DNA of 64,000 nt from Phaeodactylum tricornutum CCAP 1055/1 (lineage: Eukaryota > Bacillariophyta > Bacillariophyceae > Surirellales > Neidiaceae), in assembly GCF_000150955.2 (NCBI RefSeq), contig NC_011674.1, positions 62,001 to 126,000 on the forward strand. The letters run 5' to 3'. Below are positions 9,416-19,706 of this stretch, piece by piece. The notes under the pieces are model-generated. The model did no database searches. It was not told the DNA's origin and saw only the letters and a list, made by a program, of their open reading frames with translations. Position 1 is the stretch's first letter, and every line of letters starts with the position of its first letter. A program made the position numbers and the translations under genes.

Positions 9416-9785
9416 CAGGGGCGTGCCGCAAAAGCAAAATGTCAGTCCCTAGTAAAAAACTTTTGGTCATTTTCAATGTTTTCGTTAAACATTTAAAATG
9501 TCAGCGACCGAGCTGGCGTTCTGGTTGCCCGTTACGGTTATTTTTGCGAAAAAAATTAGAGTCGGATTTCTAAAACGACTCTAAATTTAGAGTCGGATTT
9601 TGAAAACGACTCTGATTTAGAATCGGATTTTGAAAACGACTCTAATTTTTTTCTGCAAAATTCTCAACGGATATTGGAAACGCCAGCCGGATACGATCAT
9701 AATTACAACCGAGCTCCTTTAAATACGTAATGACTGGTCGTTATTTTTCGGGACTCATATTCAAGGCTTTGCGGCACGCCCCAGG
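9416..9785. mobile_element. Fold-back MITE (non-autonomous DNA transposon, possibly hAT-like)
   Basis: The element begins with caggggcgtgccgcaaa (9416-9432) and ends with the inverted copy tttgcggcacgccccagg (9768-9785), identical over 15 bp. The inner arms are also related in inverted orientation: CTGGCGTT and the run GAAAAAAATTAGAGTCG before the centre find partners after it. The whole element is therefore an imperfect 370-bp palindrome. The centre holds three copies of a small hairpin (AGAGTCG, an AT-rich loop, CGACTCT). There is no coding capacity. The CAGGGGCG end is reminiscent of hAT ends, but I could not find a clear 8-bp target duplication, so the superfamily is unsure. Confidence 0.7.
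9558..9643. repeat. Three tandem 25-bp hairpin units
   Basis: The units at 9558-9582, 9589-9613 and 9619-9643 each read AGA(G/A)TCGGATTTYTRAAAACGACTCT-like. Each is a 7-bp inverted repeat around an AT-rich loop, spaced about 30 bp. They form the axis of the fold-back element. Confidence 0.8.
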
Positions 9786-10057
9786 CAACCTAGGGTACGT
9801 TAACGGTTTCATATTCTTTGGGAAAGAGTAAAAAACACTACACGCTTGTAATTGTTACAAGGCCTAGCTAGCATCAAACTTTATTAATCTTTTCCTCTAC
9901 AAACAAGATAACATGGCTGACAGTGGTAAATCACTATTCTGCTTCCAGCTAGCTTGTTTGATAAACACACTGATACGCAATGCTAGAATAGAGCAAAGGC
10001 ATAAAGCATTCTGCTTCGGGAATTCCAATACCACGAAGCAAATTGGATTCCTTCCGG
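9786..10057. other. Short intergenic flank right of the MITE
   Basis: This lies between the MITE and the 3' end of the HAD gene. It is AT-rich and no gene was seen. Confidence 0.35.
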
Positions 10058-11182
10058 CTATATCCGAAAGGCTGACACCACATGTGTTGGAAAAATGTTG
10101 CCTTCGCGTTGACACAGGTCAGTGACCTTGTCATCAGACGGAAGCACTCCAAAGTTAGTACCCAGCCCCGATCGATGGATCCCTGATGTCACCAGCACAT
10201 TGGGAATGTTGGCGGCGTTCGCTCCGGCAATATCGTGATGCAAAGAATCCCCAACGTGCGCGACCTTAGAACGCGGGACGTCCAAAGCGCGTAAACAAGC
10301 TTCGAAGTGCTCCACATCCGGTTTACCGAAAATTCGGCAGGTTCCCCCCATTTCCGCATACCGTGTCGCCAAACCACCGGGCATGTAGGCCGTGCCACCG
10401 CAAGGGGTTTGGACCACAACGTCTGGGTTGGCACACACCATCGGTAGACCGCGGTTTACGCAAGCACGTAGCAGTGGTTCGACTGTGTCCATATTACCAC
10501 TTTCGACAAAGTCCAAGAAAGTGGCTTCTTCTGGGGTCTTTCCACCTGTATACCATATTTCCGAACCATGCAGAAGGAGGAAATTAGCCTCGTCAATAGT
10601 TTTGGCGATTTCAACGTTTCCGCATTGATCTAAAAAAGCCTGAGGCGGAGCTGTTAGTCGCGCATTGTCGGGCTTGTAGATATCCCATGTCCAGAAGACT
10701 GCTTTAGCAGCCTTCTCAGGATCGCTCCCCAAAGTTGACTTGATGTATTTGCTGGCTTCTTCGCCCGAGGTGACAGCTCCCACAAAATAGGACCCGTCAA
10801 ATCCCAGTTTCGGCAACTTCTCTAGGGCTTTTTGTGATGGGGCAGACGTATTAGAAAGTATAATCAACTGCTTGCCGTGCTCATGCGCCAAAAACTCGAC
10901 GCAGGCAACAGCTCCGGGCAAGGCTGTGACACCATCATGGAGAACACCGAATTGATCCAGTATGAAGGCATCATAAAGATCAACAATTTCGGCAAACGAC
11001 TCGTGCATCTGTGGAATTACAGATTGAGGCCTTTGTTGCGATTGTTCCGGCTGTGGTGCCGATGGCATTGATTGTGCCGCATGGAGACGTATTCTGCCGA
11101 AGCACGATGAGTTCCTTTTGGCAAAGTGTATCCTTGATGTAGTCGCAAAAGCGAGCGATGTCAACGGCTTAAGGAGAAGCAT
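10058..11182 (-). CDS. HAD superfamily class IIA hydrolase (TIGR01459-like), organelle leader likely
   Basis: The ORF of 374 codons starts at the ATG at 11180-11182. HAD motif I is DAFILDQFGVLHDG (nucleophile D of DxF/DQFGV), motif II is IILSNTSAPS, and motif III/IV lie in FGKPDVEHFEACLRAL and VAHVGDSLHHDIAGANAA. The cap between motifs II and III is of the C2 type, typical of NagD and CECR5-like class IIA enzymes. The order and length agree with TIGR01459 proteins, which are mostly bacterial and algal and act on unknown small phosphate esters. The first 40 residues are rich in Ser, Arg and Ala without acidic residues (LTSLAFATTSRIHFAKRNSS), consistent with a mitochondrial or plastid leader. 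No intron is seen. Confidence 0.85.
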   Translation of the reverse strand: MLLLKPLTSLAFATTSRIHFAKRNSSCFGRIRLHAAQSMPSAPQPEQSQQRPQSVIPQMHESFAEIVDLYDAFILDQFGVLHDGVTALPGAVACVEFLAHEHGKQLIILSNTSAPSQKALEKLPKLGFDGSYFVGAVTSGEEASKYIKSTLGSDPEKAAKAVFWTWDIYKPDNARLTAPPQAFLDQCGNVEIAKTIDEANFLLLHGSEIWYTGGKTPEEATFLDFVESGNMDTVEPLLRACVNRGLPMVCANPDVVVQTPCGGTAYMPGGLATRYAEMGGTCRIFGKPDVEHFEACLRALDVPRSKVAHVGDSLHHDIAGANAANIPNVLVTSGIHRSGLGTNFGVLPSDDKVTDLCQREGNIFPTHVVSAFRI

Positions 11183-11715
11183 GGCAGCTCAGATGTTGTA
11201 AAGGCAGCAACTCAGCTTAAGAGTTCTAGCAGCTGTAAAGGTGCCTCCGTAAGGTTTTGTTTAGCGGCTCTTTCACTAGTAAAGTTTTGTTTGCGTTGAT
11301 GTGAATCAACGAGATTTATTGATCATTCATCGTCGGGCTGCTTGCGTCCTGCTAATGAAAGGACTTCCGGCACCGCAGGATTTCACATGTCCATTCCAAC
11401 CCGGATAAAAGAAAGGAAAGTAAGGATCACGCTCCCCCTCTTGTTGTCAAGTTTTATGTCTTCGGAAGACATGCTGGATCATTAGATTAATGAAGTCATA
11501 AGCGCAATATCTAACATAATTAGCAAAAAAACTCTCCTACAGGTAACGCTTAGCGAATTTTAGATCCACGACTCTCACTTCTATATGCGCCCTATAACTG
11601 GTGTCCTTGCTTCGCAACTAGTTTATATTGCACGCGACCGAGTATGGCCCAGTCCACGGATTCATATCATGGACTTGTAAAAAAGTGCTCCTGGTCTGCG
11701 TGAAGCGGGTATTAT
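11183..11715. other. Intergenic, nothing recognised
   Basis: This is the upstream region of the HAD gene and the downstream flank of the next minus-strand ORF. Short frames only. Confidence 0.35.
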
Positions 11716-12513
11716 TCATCTCAATGAAGGTGTACCGTGTACGATATGGTGCGCTCCCAACCAGGCTTCCAATAATAAGACTTCTGGATCGGTGCTTAGT
11801 ATTTTTGGCGGTGCAGTAAAATTCCCAGTCGATGTAAACGAATCTTCTGAAAAGTAGTGGTCAGGTTTCTGCCGCTTCCCATGCTTATAAAATCGCAGTA
11901 TTGAAGGTGAAAATGATACTGACCGTACATCAAACAGGTGCTGATCTCGACAAAGTTCTGAGTCGGTCGAGCAATCTAACATGCCTACCGCGAGTCCGGA
12001 AATCTGCGCCTTTTTGTCGCCCGGTTTATCAGGATTGCCTAGCCCAACAAGAGTACCAGCAAGAAGTGAGGCTTCCAGAACTAGCACGCTACGGCGAACT
12101 ACTTGTTCATAGGCTCGGTCAACAAAGTGGCCTTGTTGGAAGTCTGGATCATAAAGGCTTTCATGCCCGTAAGAATTCACAAAAAGGATGAGGCTCTGAG
12201 GATTGTCGTCCCGAAAGGCACTCCAGTTATTATCGTTTACTGTTCGCATTCTCTTTGGCAACGTATGACGAGAAGTTACAACCGAAGTGTGTAGGACCAT
12301 TTCTTTGGCAATTGATTTGGCTGTTGGTATGATGCCGTCTTCTTTAGGTTTATCGGGCGGTCTGCCTCGGCTTGATCTTTCATGGGTCTCGGCCGTCGTT
12401 TGCAACAGAGACTTAGAATGAATCAGCTGTAGGGCTTGTTGCTGCTGCTGACAAGAAATGCAATGCTGTCGAAAATATAGTATGCTATCGCTAGCAAAGA
12501 AAGCATGGTCCAC
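11716..12513 (-). CDS. Hypothetical protein, 5' end unresolved
   Basis: A 265-codon open frame begins right after a TGA, with GTG as the first start-like codon. The first in-frame ATG is at 12298-12300 and would give 194 residues. The part upstream of that ATG still looks protein-like (a short poly-Q, then ERSSRGRPPDKPKEDG), so an unrecognised 5' exon is likely. A neighbouring minus frame to 12848 opens with ATG and may supply it, but I could not place a splice pair in the right phase. The middle has SLILFVNSYGHESLYDPDF and RRSVLVLEASLLAGTLVGLG; the end is charged. No family was recognised, and there is no clear membrane segment. Confidence 0.4.
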   Translation of the reverse strand: MDHAFFASDSILYFRQHCISCQQQQQALQLIHSKSLLQTTAETHERSSRGRPPDKPKEDGIIPTAKSIAKEMVLHTSVVTSRHTLPKRMRTVNDNNWSAFRDDNPQSLILFVNSYGHESLYDPDFQQGHFVDRAYEQVVRRSVLVLEASLLAGTLVGLGNPDKPGDKKAQISGLAVGMLDCSTDSELCRDQHLFDVRSVSFSPSILRFYKHGKRQKPDHYFSEDSFTSTGNFTAPPKILSTDPEVLLLEAWLGAHHIVHGTPSLR

Positions 12514-13787
12514 TCAAGACAGAATCTTGAGCAAAACCTTTTCTCTCTACTGCTACTCCTTGTCGGGGTGGCTGTATAAGAGAATTGTGCGTTTTGTACT
12601 CTTGGTCGACCGGGATTCGCCATTTCCAGCGACCAAGATCTAAGCCAGAAGTATCGTTTTGCAGCCGTCCTTCTAGTAATAAGTGCGGTATCAGTAATAC
12701 CCGTTAATGGTTCTTCGCATTGAGGGGAACGCTGGTAAATGGTGACATTTGTAGTTGCTGTTGAACAAGCTTTGTCTCCGGGGGGTAACACTGATGGGAA
12801 CGTGGCGAACAGGGGTGTCGCTGATTCGATGTCGGCGAGTGGTTTCATATCGCAAGCGGGACGATCCTCAAGGCGACGATGTTATTGCAACCCACAGTCA
12901 ATGTGCAATGTTTATCTGTAGATTTCAGCTCCAGTGGCAGCGGCTGCAAAAAAACCGTGGCATTGCCTGAGGACATAGATTCATCTATATTGATACTGAA
13001 CCGGTAAGACTGAGTTGCCGATCCGTGAGTGTGACGTCTGTGGAGATGCGGCTTTCGCCATTTACGAAAGAAAAGATCTAGTTGCATGTCTCTGTAGTAT
13101 TTCATCATTGCTTGATGTTTCACAATCATAGCCTATCGTCAAAAGAACACAAAATCGCACTTCTTCAATTCAGCAATAGATACTTCGGTGACACCTCGTT
13201 GCATGGCGAAATTTGGCACACAGATTGCCGTTATCGTGGCGATGTCAGTGAGATGCCATTGCCGATTTACACCTACACTCTACTTATTATAAATAAAGTC
13301 GCAAAATTTTGCAACTCCGGCTTTTATTGTAGTTATTTATATTGGCGTTCATTTTGTTCTGTAGCAGCGAGAGAGCTATATTCCAAAAATTGAAGGGCCG
13401 AACAAAAAATTCATATATTTTTTTGTCGACATACATAGCTTCAACCCTATTTCGAATGGGAGACTGACGGCCAACGGAGCTTGCTTTGTTTTCCATCATA
13501 AATGTAGTTTCCTGTTATAGTTCTCATCTTTAATCTGACGAATTGGAGCGCTTCTTTCTGCAGAAAATCGAGCAAAAAGTGATGGTAGTACGTTGCATCA
13601 GTTCAAGTCTACGCGTGGTTGTTCCTTACTATCCAAGTGCGCGTGTAGTATCAGCGCTCGCACCTCTCTTGTCAGCCTTCTTTCATTGTAATTCTTCGTG
13701 AAGATCAAGCGGTTTTTTTTTCGCTTCGGGTTTATTGCCTTATCTACAAGACCAGCTCTTTCACTGTACCAGCTACCTGCAAAACCC
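12514..13787. other. Long intergenic region
   Basis: About 1.3 kb between the orphan ORF (minus) and the PDZ-repeat gene (plus). A minus frame at 12423-12848 begins with ATG and could be an exon of the orphan ORF. The AT-rich part at about 13270-13440 looks like untranslated or spacer DNA. No other gene is supported. Confidence 0.3.
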
Positions 13788-16181
13788 ATGCCTCCCGCCG
13801 TTAAAATTCCCTTACCTAAAGGAGCTGTCGGTGTTTCCTTCCGTGGCACTCCACCTGTTGTTAGTAAAGTCGCCGACGAAAGCCCGCTACTGGGCAAAGT
13901 CCAAGAAGGCTACAGCGTCCACTCCTTGATTCTACCCAACGGCGATGTCTTGTCCGCGGCCAATCTTTCGACGTCCACGTTGGTTGCTGCGTTGAAAAAA
14001 ATGGTAACGAGGAAGGTCGCAAGCTGAAATTCACCATGGCCATGCCCGAAGAGCTAAACATTCAATTACCTGCTGTTGAGTACCCATCGTCTGGTCTGGG
14101 ATTCACTATCCGAGGCCATCCTCCCGCTGTGACTGAAATTAGAGACGAGTCGCTTGAAAACTAAAAAGGATCCTTCGTCGCCAACTTTGCGAATCGGGAT
14201 GGTAGTCGATCGAGTGGTTTTGTGGGATGGTACAAATTTGTTAGGACACGGTGCCGAGGAAATCATGTCAGCCTTGACGGACGATTTAGCGTCCGCTACA
14301 ACATCTAGCAGTTGGACGCTGCATCTCGTCAAACCCGGCAGAGAACTGCCTTCCAAAAGGGTTGTCCTTCCGGACTCCAAGACTATCTTGTTACCACCAG
14401 TTCCAACACTGGGCATCACGTTCGAGGAAAGTCTCGACATTCGCACCAGAGCAACCACTGTTTCCTTGATTCGACTATCGGACGATTCACCCTTGCGAGG
14501 GCTAGCCCGGGTAGGTATGGTCGTCGCTACCCTCAATGTATCAGGTGGGGCCGTCTCCCATCGAGGACTGTCGGCTATGGATTTGGGACAAACATTGGCA
14601 GCTACGGCTTCGGAACAGGGGCGTACGATCCTACTCAAGTCTCCGCAAAATAATTCCTTACCCAAATTGTCGACAACACAGCTGTCTCTCCCTTCTGGCG
14701 CTGTAAGCGATTGGGGTATCAAGTTCTCTGATAATGCGAAACAGATTTCTGCGGTAGTGGACGTAAAAGATGATTCGCCGTTGGCGCCTACCATGCGTCC
14801 GGGACAGGTCATTCTCAGCGTCGGTCTCCCCAACGGAATAGAATACGACGACCTTCCCACAGACGAACTCTACGCAGTTTTGCATGATTCGGCTAACGCT
14901 GCCGACCAAACCCGCTTTTGGATTGTGGAAAACCGACCAGCCCCGCTCGTCGACGAGACTTTTGTTACTTTGCCGGCCGGCAAGTTGGGAGTCAACTTCG
15001 TCGGGGCGCCGCCCCGTATTAATAAGATATTGCCAGGATCTCCTTTAGCTGGGAAAGTCTTCATTGGACAGGTTGTCGATACACTCGTGTTGCCACAAAC
15101 GGACGAAATCTTATACCAACTATCGGCCAAGGAATTGGTCGGTGTGCTGGTTGAGACAAATGAACACACGGACCGCGTGGCTCGTTTCATCAATCCAGAT
15201 ACGCGAACGCTGACAGCTCCCCCTATTTTGCCGTTACCAGATTATCGCGCACTGCCCTTACCCGCTTCGTATCCACTTGGGATCGGTATGACGGACCTGA
15301 ATGGCTTGGTGACGATCACCAGTGTCCGCAAAAGTAGTCCGCTCCTGAAGCCGGGTGCCGGTGGGGAGGCTACCCTGCTGGGTATGGCTATCGATACCGT
15401 AAGCTTTCCCAACGGGCAGGTATTAATGCAACGAACGGCAGCCCAGTTCAACGATGCACTCAAGAGTACGTCGGATCAAGAAGGACGGATCTTGCTCCTT
15501 AAGAACCCCAACTCCGACACTATTGCCTTTTCGACACTCCCCGATCGGTTGAATATAGCTTTGCCCGCAGGCAAGCTCGGCATTACGTTTGGAAAGACCG
15601 TCCCGCCAATGGTGGAAAGATTTACGGAGGATTCTCCTATGAGCTCGATTGTTCCAGTAGGAATGTTTGCTGATATGTTGACACTTTCCAACGGTACCAT
15701 CTTGAGTGGAATGACAACCCACGAACTCGTGGCTGAACTGAATGCCTCAAGCGCCGAAATCGAGCGGCACTTGTTGCTTAAGAATCCTCGTAACCAAAAT
15801 CCAACTCCGGCGGAAGTTGTGCTTCCAGATAAAGCCATGGTGGTCTTACCGACCGGCACCCTTGGTGTGAGCTTCCGTCAAACAGCATCCGGTTGTGTCG
15901 TTTCCCGGGTACACGAAGAATCCCAAGTTTACCATTTGATTCGTCCTGGTATGGCGGTGGACATTTTGACAGTGAAGACTGGCCAAGTGTTCACCGGCTT
16001 GACGGCCAAGGAGTGCTGCCGTCTACTACGCGCCAGCAAGGAAACGAGCGGTCGCAAGATGATTCTAAAGAATCCGGAGACGGCGAGTATGTCGCAACGA
16101 AATGTTGTCGTTTCCGAATCCGGGGATCTGACGTCGGTGAATGGCGATAAGGTGTACGATGATGAGAGCCACAGAGGCTAA
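13788..16181 (+). CDS. Large protein of about eight PDZ-like repeats, frame broken twice near the 5' end
   Basis: The start is the ATG at 13788 (MPPAVKIPLPKGAVGVSF). The 3' part (14154-16181) is one frame of 675 codons. Each repeat of about 90-110 residues reads LPAGKLGVNF, PPxIxxIxxxSPL, GxVVDTLxLPNG, a GLTAxELVxxL helix and LLLKNP, the pattern of a PDZ-like ligand-binding fold. I count eight, from PKGAVGVSFRGTPP to PTGTLGVSFRQTASG. Between about 14000 and 14147 repeat two continues only in another frame (LKFTMAMPEELNIQLP); a run of seven A at 13996-14002 and the lost proline of DESP near 14150 mark the two shifts. Their net effect restores the frame. It could be an assembly slip, a strain-specific lesion, or a gene now starting at a later codon. 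It has no signal peptide. The role may be scaffolding, but ligands are unknown. Confidence 0.7.
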
Positions 16182-16348
16182 AAAGAGGATGCGTGTTTTG
16201 TTTTGGAAAAAGGAGACGAATTTCCTCCGATCTATATTTTATGCCTACGTTTTGGAATGATTGGCTTTTTTTGACAACACAGCAGCATTGAACAGTAAGC
16301 GATTTTTAGTTTTTTGCCTTTACTATTAGCGTGGAAAGGGACGATTGC

Positions 16349-17563
16349 CTATTTACTGGTGCCTTGCTTTTCGGGCCGTACCCACCACAAATTAAGGTAT
16401 TCCCACTTCTTTTCCTTCAAAAAGTTAGCGAGGTTGTCTACCAGGTCGGCGTCCGTGGCCCAATGACAAGGAGTCGTAGGTCCCTGCCAGTACCCGTACT
16501 TTCGCAGAATGTATCCGGCGTCCATAATGGTTTGCAGGGCTTGTCGATCCGGACTTTCTCCTTCCGTTAATCCGTCCAGAGATGTTTCCACAAAAATGTT
16601 TTGCACCAAGGCGGATTGTAGCAATTTGGTGGCGCCCAGCACGACTTGAGCTTCGTGTCGTTCGACGTCAATTTTCAAAATGGCAATATTGGGTTTGGAA
16701 ACGAACCAACCGTGGTTCTGGACAAAGGTGTCGAGCGTTTGGACTTTGAGCTCGGTAAAGTTCCGTTTCGCGAGCGAGGGGTCTTTTGTCGCCAGCGCGG
16801 ACGCCACAAATTTCCCGGCGCCCGGATTGCCTTGGTCGGGGTAGAATCGCAAGACGTTGTCGACGTCGGATACGCCAAAGTCGTGAATGTTGACGGAGGG
16901 CAATCGCGCCGCGGTTTCACTCGCCCATCCGTTCCGCTCGAGGGATTCACAAAAGCGCAAAATGTTCTCGAGCTTCGGCTCGAACGAATCCACGTGGAAT
17001 TTTCCCAAAGAGGCGGAGAGTAGAGAGTGGTAGCCAATGTTACCGCCGACATCCAGTACCCGCGATCCCGACGGAGAGCCCCGCAGGACTTGTTCCCAGG
17101 CTGTATCGAGGGCACTTTCGTAGTAGCGAAATGTTTGGAACATGATGGCGCGGACGGGATCGTAGTCGGGGTCGTACAATGAAATGTAAAAGGGAATGTC
17201 GTTCGCGGTCCGAATCGTATAATTTTTGTTACCCTTATTGGGATCCACAATCCCGGATTTTCCCGACCGCACGTTCGTGAGAAGCGCGGGACAGTCAAAG
17301 GGAGGATCCACCGGTGTTGGAGGTGGCGTCGGCGACTCTAGTCTTGCCGCAGTAGACGGATGGACTGTAAGGGCACCGTTCGGAGTACTCGGCTGATTCT
17401 GGGACCATTCCAAGGCCAGCAGCTCGAGACTCGAAGTCTGCAAGACGTAGTTAGAATTCTGTGCAACGTAGAGGAGAGCCATCAACGAAGCCACGAGTAT
17501 CCAGCAGTACGTTCGGGTAGCAGTGGACCTTGTGCTCGTGGCGTGAACCCGTGGTAGCGCCAT
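16349..17563 (-). CDS. FkbM-family methyltransferase, type II Golgi/ER membrane protein
   Basis: The ORF of 404 codons starts at the ATG at 17561-17563. Residues 19-36 form one membrane anchor (TYCWILVASLMALLYVAQ) after a short basic N-terminus, followed by a Ser/Pro/Thr-rich stem: type II topology. The lumenal domain has the SAM-binding motif RVLDVGGNIGYHSLLSASLG, the acidic VDSFEPKLENILRF, an FGVSD strand, and AILKIDVERHEAQVVLGA, which together define FkbM methyltransferases. These O-methylate sugars or secondary metabolites; a lumenal enzyme with this topology most likely methylates a polysaccharide or glycoprotein glycan. The gene is head-to-head with a sulfotransferase gene that has the same topology, suggesting related glycan work. 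No intron is seen. Confidence 0.88.
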   Translation of the reverse strand: MALPRVHATSTRSTATRTYCWILVASLMALLYVAQNSNYVLQTSSLELLALEWSQNQPSTPNGALTVHPSTAARLESPTPPPTPVDPPFDCPALLTNVRSGKSGIVDPNKGNKNYTIRTANDIPFYISLYDPDYDPVRAIMFQTFRYYESALDTAWEQVLRGSPSGSRVLDVGGNIGYHSLLSASLGKFHVDSFEPKLENILRFCESLERNGWASETAARLPSVNIHDFGVSDVDNVLRFYPDQGNPGAGKFVASALATKDPSLAKRNFTELKVQTLDTFVQNHGWFVSKPNIAILKIDVERHEAQVVLGATKLLQSALVQNIFVETSLDGLTEGESPDRQALQTIMDAGYILRKYGYWQGPTTPCHWATDADLVDNLANFLKEKKWEYLNLWWVRPEKQGTSK

Positions 17564-18479
17564 TGGTGTTGACGATTGCCGCTTCGGCCTCTGGTAACTT
17601 GGACACGGACTACTTGCGGTCGGCGTGCTGCGGGCCTTTCACGAGACGATGGTACGAAGCAATCAATCACTGGCTGGCACGAAAAGAGACGCAACGAAAG
17701 GTTCTGGGAAGGACTCTACCAGAAAAGCGCCGATCCGGTGCGTAAAGACTGTCGAAAGCGCACGCAACGTATTTATGTACACGGACACGAACCAACAGTT
17801 TCTTCATGCGTGTGTGGTGCCGTACCGTACCGCGCATCGTGCTCTGTTAGCTTGGTCTCGTGTTGGTGGGCCGGAGTACGAATCGTGAGAATGCCAACGG
17901 ACCGAATCCTATAAGTATATTTGTAGAGCGACCTGCGCCTCTAGTAGAGAGAGGCGGCTGGAGAGCTTTGCCAGTGCCTTCGATCATCGGGCACCCACCC
18001 GTTGGAAAACCGGGACATCCGAAACGCCTGTGCCTTTAAGAGGAGATTCTGGGAAGACAAAAGAATCTGACAAATGTCCTTCATGCTAGCTACATCAGAC
18101 CTTTTACTTATTACCCAATACTACTGTCGCTACCATGGTGCGGAAGATACACACTCCTTGACTCCCCAGCACCATCGAATTGGGATAGATGGACCGACCC
18201 ACCCGCTCAAAGGGGGAATTGCTGCATCAAATGCGAGGCTACTAGCTGTTAAGAGGTATCCGCTTCACAGGTTCTAGGTATACGAGACCACGCACGAGAG
18301 CTGCACCGTGCGATGTTGATGTTGCGGTAGGGAGCTTGCAAGCTGGCTAGGAAATACCCAATCCATCGGCAGTAACGGAAGAATACACCAAAAGGGTGTT
18401 GTACCGCGTCGTCCCTTCTTCGTGGCGCACTGACGGATTATTCCTCCACCGACTGCTCCATCCCGCTGTATGCGTTCGT
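17564..18479. promoter_or_regulatory. Divergent promoter region of FkbM and sulfotransferase 1
   Basis: About 0.9 kb between two outward-facing genes. Several short frames are present on both strands but none has a domain. This must contain both promoters. Confidence 0.4.
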
Positions 18480-19706
18480 ATGCGGATGCGTCATCGGGTT
18501 TTCCTCGTAGTCACGTTGTGTACCGTGTGTGCAATATGGCACGTACGGTACGGGTTCTTCATCCCTACCGCAGCGACCAACAGCAGCAACGGTACCAGCA
18601 CCGAAATGTCGTTCAAGTCTACACCCCCAAAAGTGTCGAACGTGCAAGGAATTGGAACGTTTTCTACTATAGAGTCGCCCAATACGTTTGACGGTGTCGT
18701 TGCCCGCGTCTTTACACCGTACAATCATCCTTTTCCCTGCTTTCACCCGACGGACAATCAAACCACCGGTCGTTGGCCAGGACGACATCCTCCCCTCGAA
18801 CAGGGGCCGACCCAAAACGGGTTTCTCTACGTCAAAATACCCAAAACGGGCAGCAGTTCCGGTGCCGGTGTGCATTTACGGATTGCCCGCAACGTGGCCC
18901 GACGCTCACCCTCCTACAATTTCGATATATGCAAGGCACGGTGTCGACACGGCAAGGCCCATCCCCACGGTAACCTCCGCTTGGCCCGGCGGGACGTCAA
19001 CGCGTCTTTTGTGTGGACGCTGGTCCGTGAACCCACCCAACGCGCCGTCAGCTCCTTCTTTCACTTTCAGGTTGCGCGACGCGCCATGGAACCCACGGAC
19101 GACAATTTCGTCCGCTACCTACCGCGCGGACACGTTACCATCAACTATCTATCCCCACGCGAATATCACTACCGCAAAGGGTACAATCCCATCGAATACG
19201 CCAACGAAATTCTACTGCACTACAATTTTATTGGACTGACGGAACGGATCGATGAAAGTTTGGTTGTGCTTTCCATGTTGTTGGATTTGCCGCTGACGGA
19301 CATTCTCTCCGTGTCGGCCAAACGTAACGGTGGCTACGACGACGGCGCCTCCCAGAATACGTGTTTCAAAATTCCACCCAGCTTTGTGTCACCGGGTATG
19401 CAACGGCACTTTGCCAGTGGGGCTTGGCGGAATCTGACGCGGCCGGAAGTTGCCTTGTTCCAGGCGGTGAATCGCTCTCTGGATTTGACCATGGATGCGC
19501 TCGGCCGTTCTGCCGTGCAAGCTCGGCTGGTCCGATATCGTCAAGCAATGGCAATGGTGAACGAGCGGTGTACGGCCGATACGGTCAAGTTGCCTTGTAC
19601 AAAAGACGGGGTCCGCCGCGAGGATGTGGACGTGGACTGCTTCTTTCAGGATCTTGCTTGTGGTATGGACTGTTTGGACCGAGTGGCGGCCGAAATAGAC
19701 CTCTGA
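18480..19706 (+). CDS. Golgi carbohydrate sulfotransferase, copy 1 (Sulfotransfer_2-like)
   Basis: I use the ATG at 18480 (MRMRHRVFLVVTL), which puts a membrane anchor at the N-terminus; the open frame itself begins at a GTG at 18396. The chain is 408 residues of type II topology. The 5'-phosphosulfate loop is FLYVKIPKTGSSSGAGVHLR and the 3'-phosphate site is FVWTLVREPTQRAVSSFFHF, both as in the heparan/uronyl 2-O-sulfotransferase group. Conserved cysteines in the tail (NERCTADT, LPCTKDG, DCFFQDLACGMDCLD) may form lumenal disulfides. The enzyme would move sulfate from PAPS to a secreted polysaccharide or glycoprotein. Two close paralogues lie at 31901-33178 and 34316-35563; this copy is the most different and stands alone beside FkbM. 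Confidence 0.88.
   Translation: MRMRHRVFLVVTLCTVCAIWHVRYGFFIPTAATNSSNGTSTEMSFKSTPPKVSNVQGIGTFSTIESPNTFDGVVARVFTPYNHPFPCFHPTDNQTTGRWPGRHPPLEQGPTQNGFLYVKIPKTGSSSGAGVHLRIARNVARRSPSYNFDICKARCRHGKAHPHGNLRLARRDVNASFVWTLVREPTQRAVSSFFHFQVARRAMEPTDDNFVRYLPRGHVTINYLSPREYHYRKGYNPIEYANEILLHYNFIGLTERIDESLVVLSMLLDLPLTDILSVSAKRNGGYDDGASQNTCFKIPPSFVSPGMQRHFASGAWRNLTRPEVALFQAVNRSLDLTMDALGRSAVQARLVRYRQAMAMVNERCTADTVKLPCTKDGVRREDVDVDCFFQDLACGMDCLDRVAAEIDL

Noticed and set aside
9416-9785. Firm assignment of the fold-back element to the hAT superfamily
   Set aside because: The CAGGGGCG-like end is suggestive, but the right end differs at the second base and no 8-bp target duplication is clear.
12423-12848. A minus-strand 141-codon ORF with ATG
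   Set aside because: Could be a 5' exon of the orphan gene, but I found no splice pair with the right phase, so it is not called on its own.
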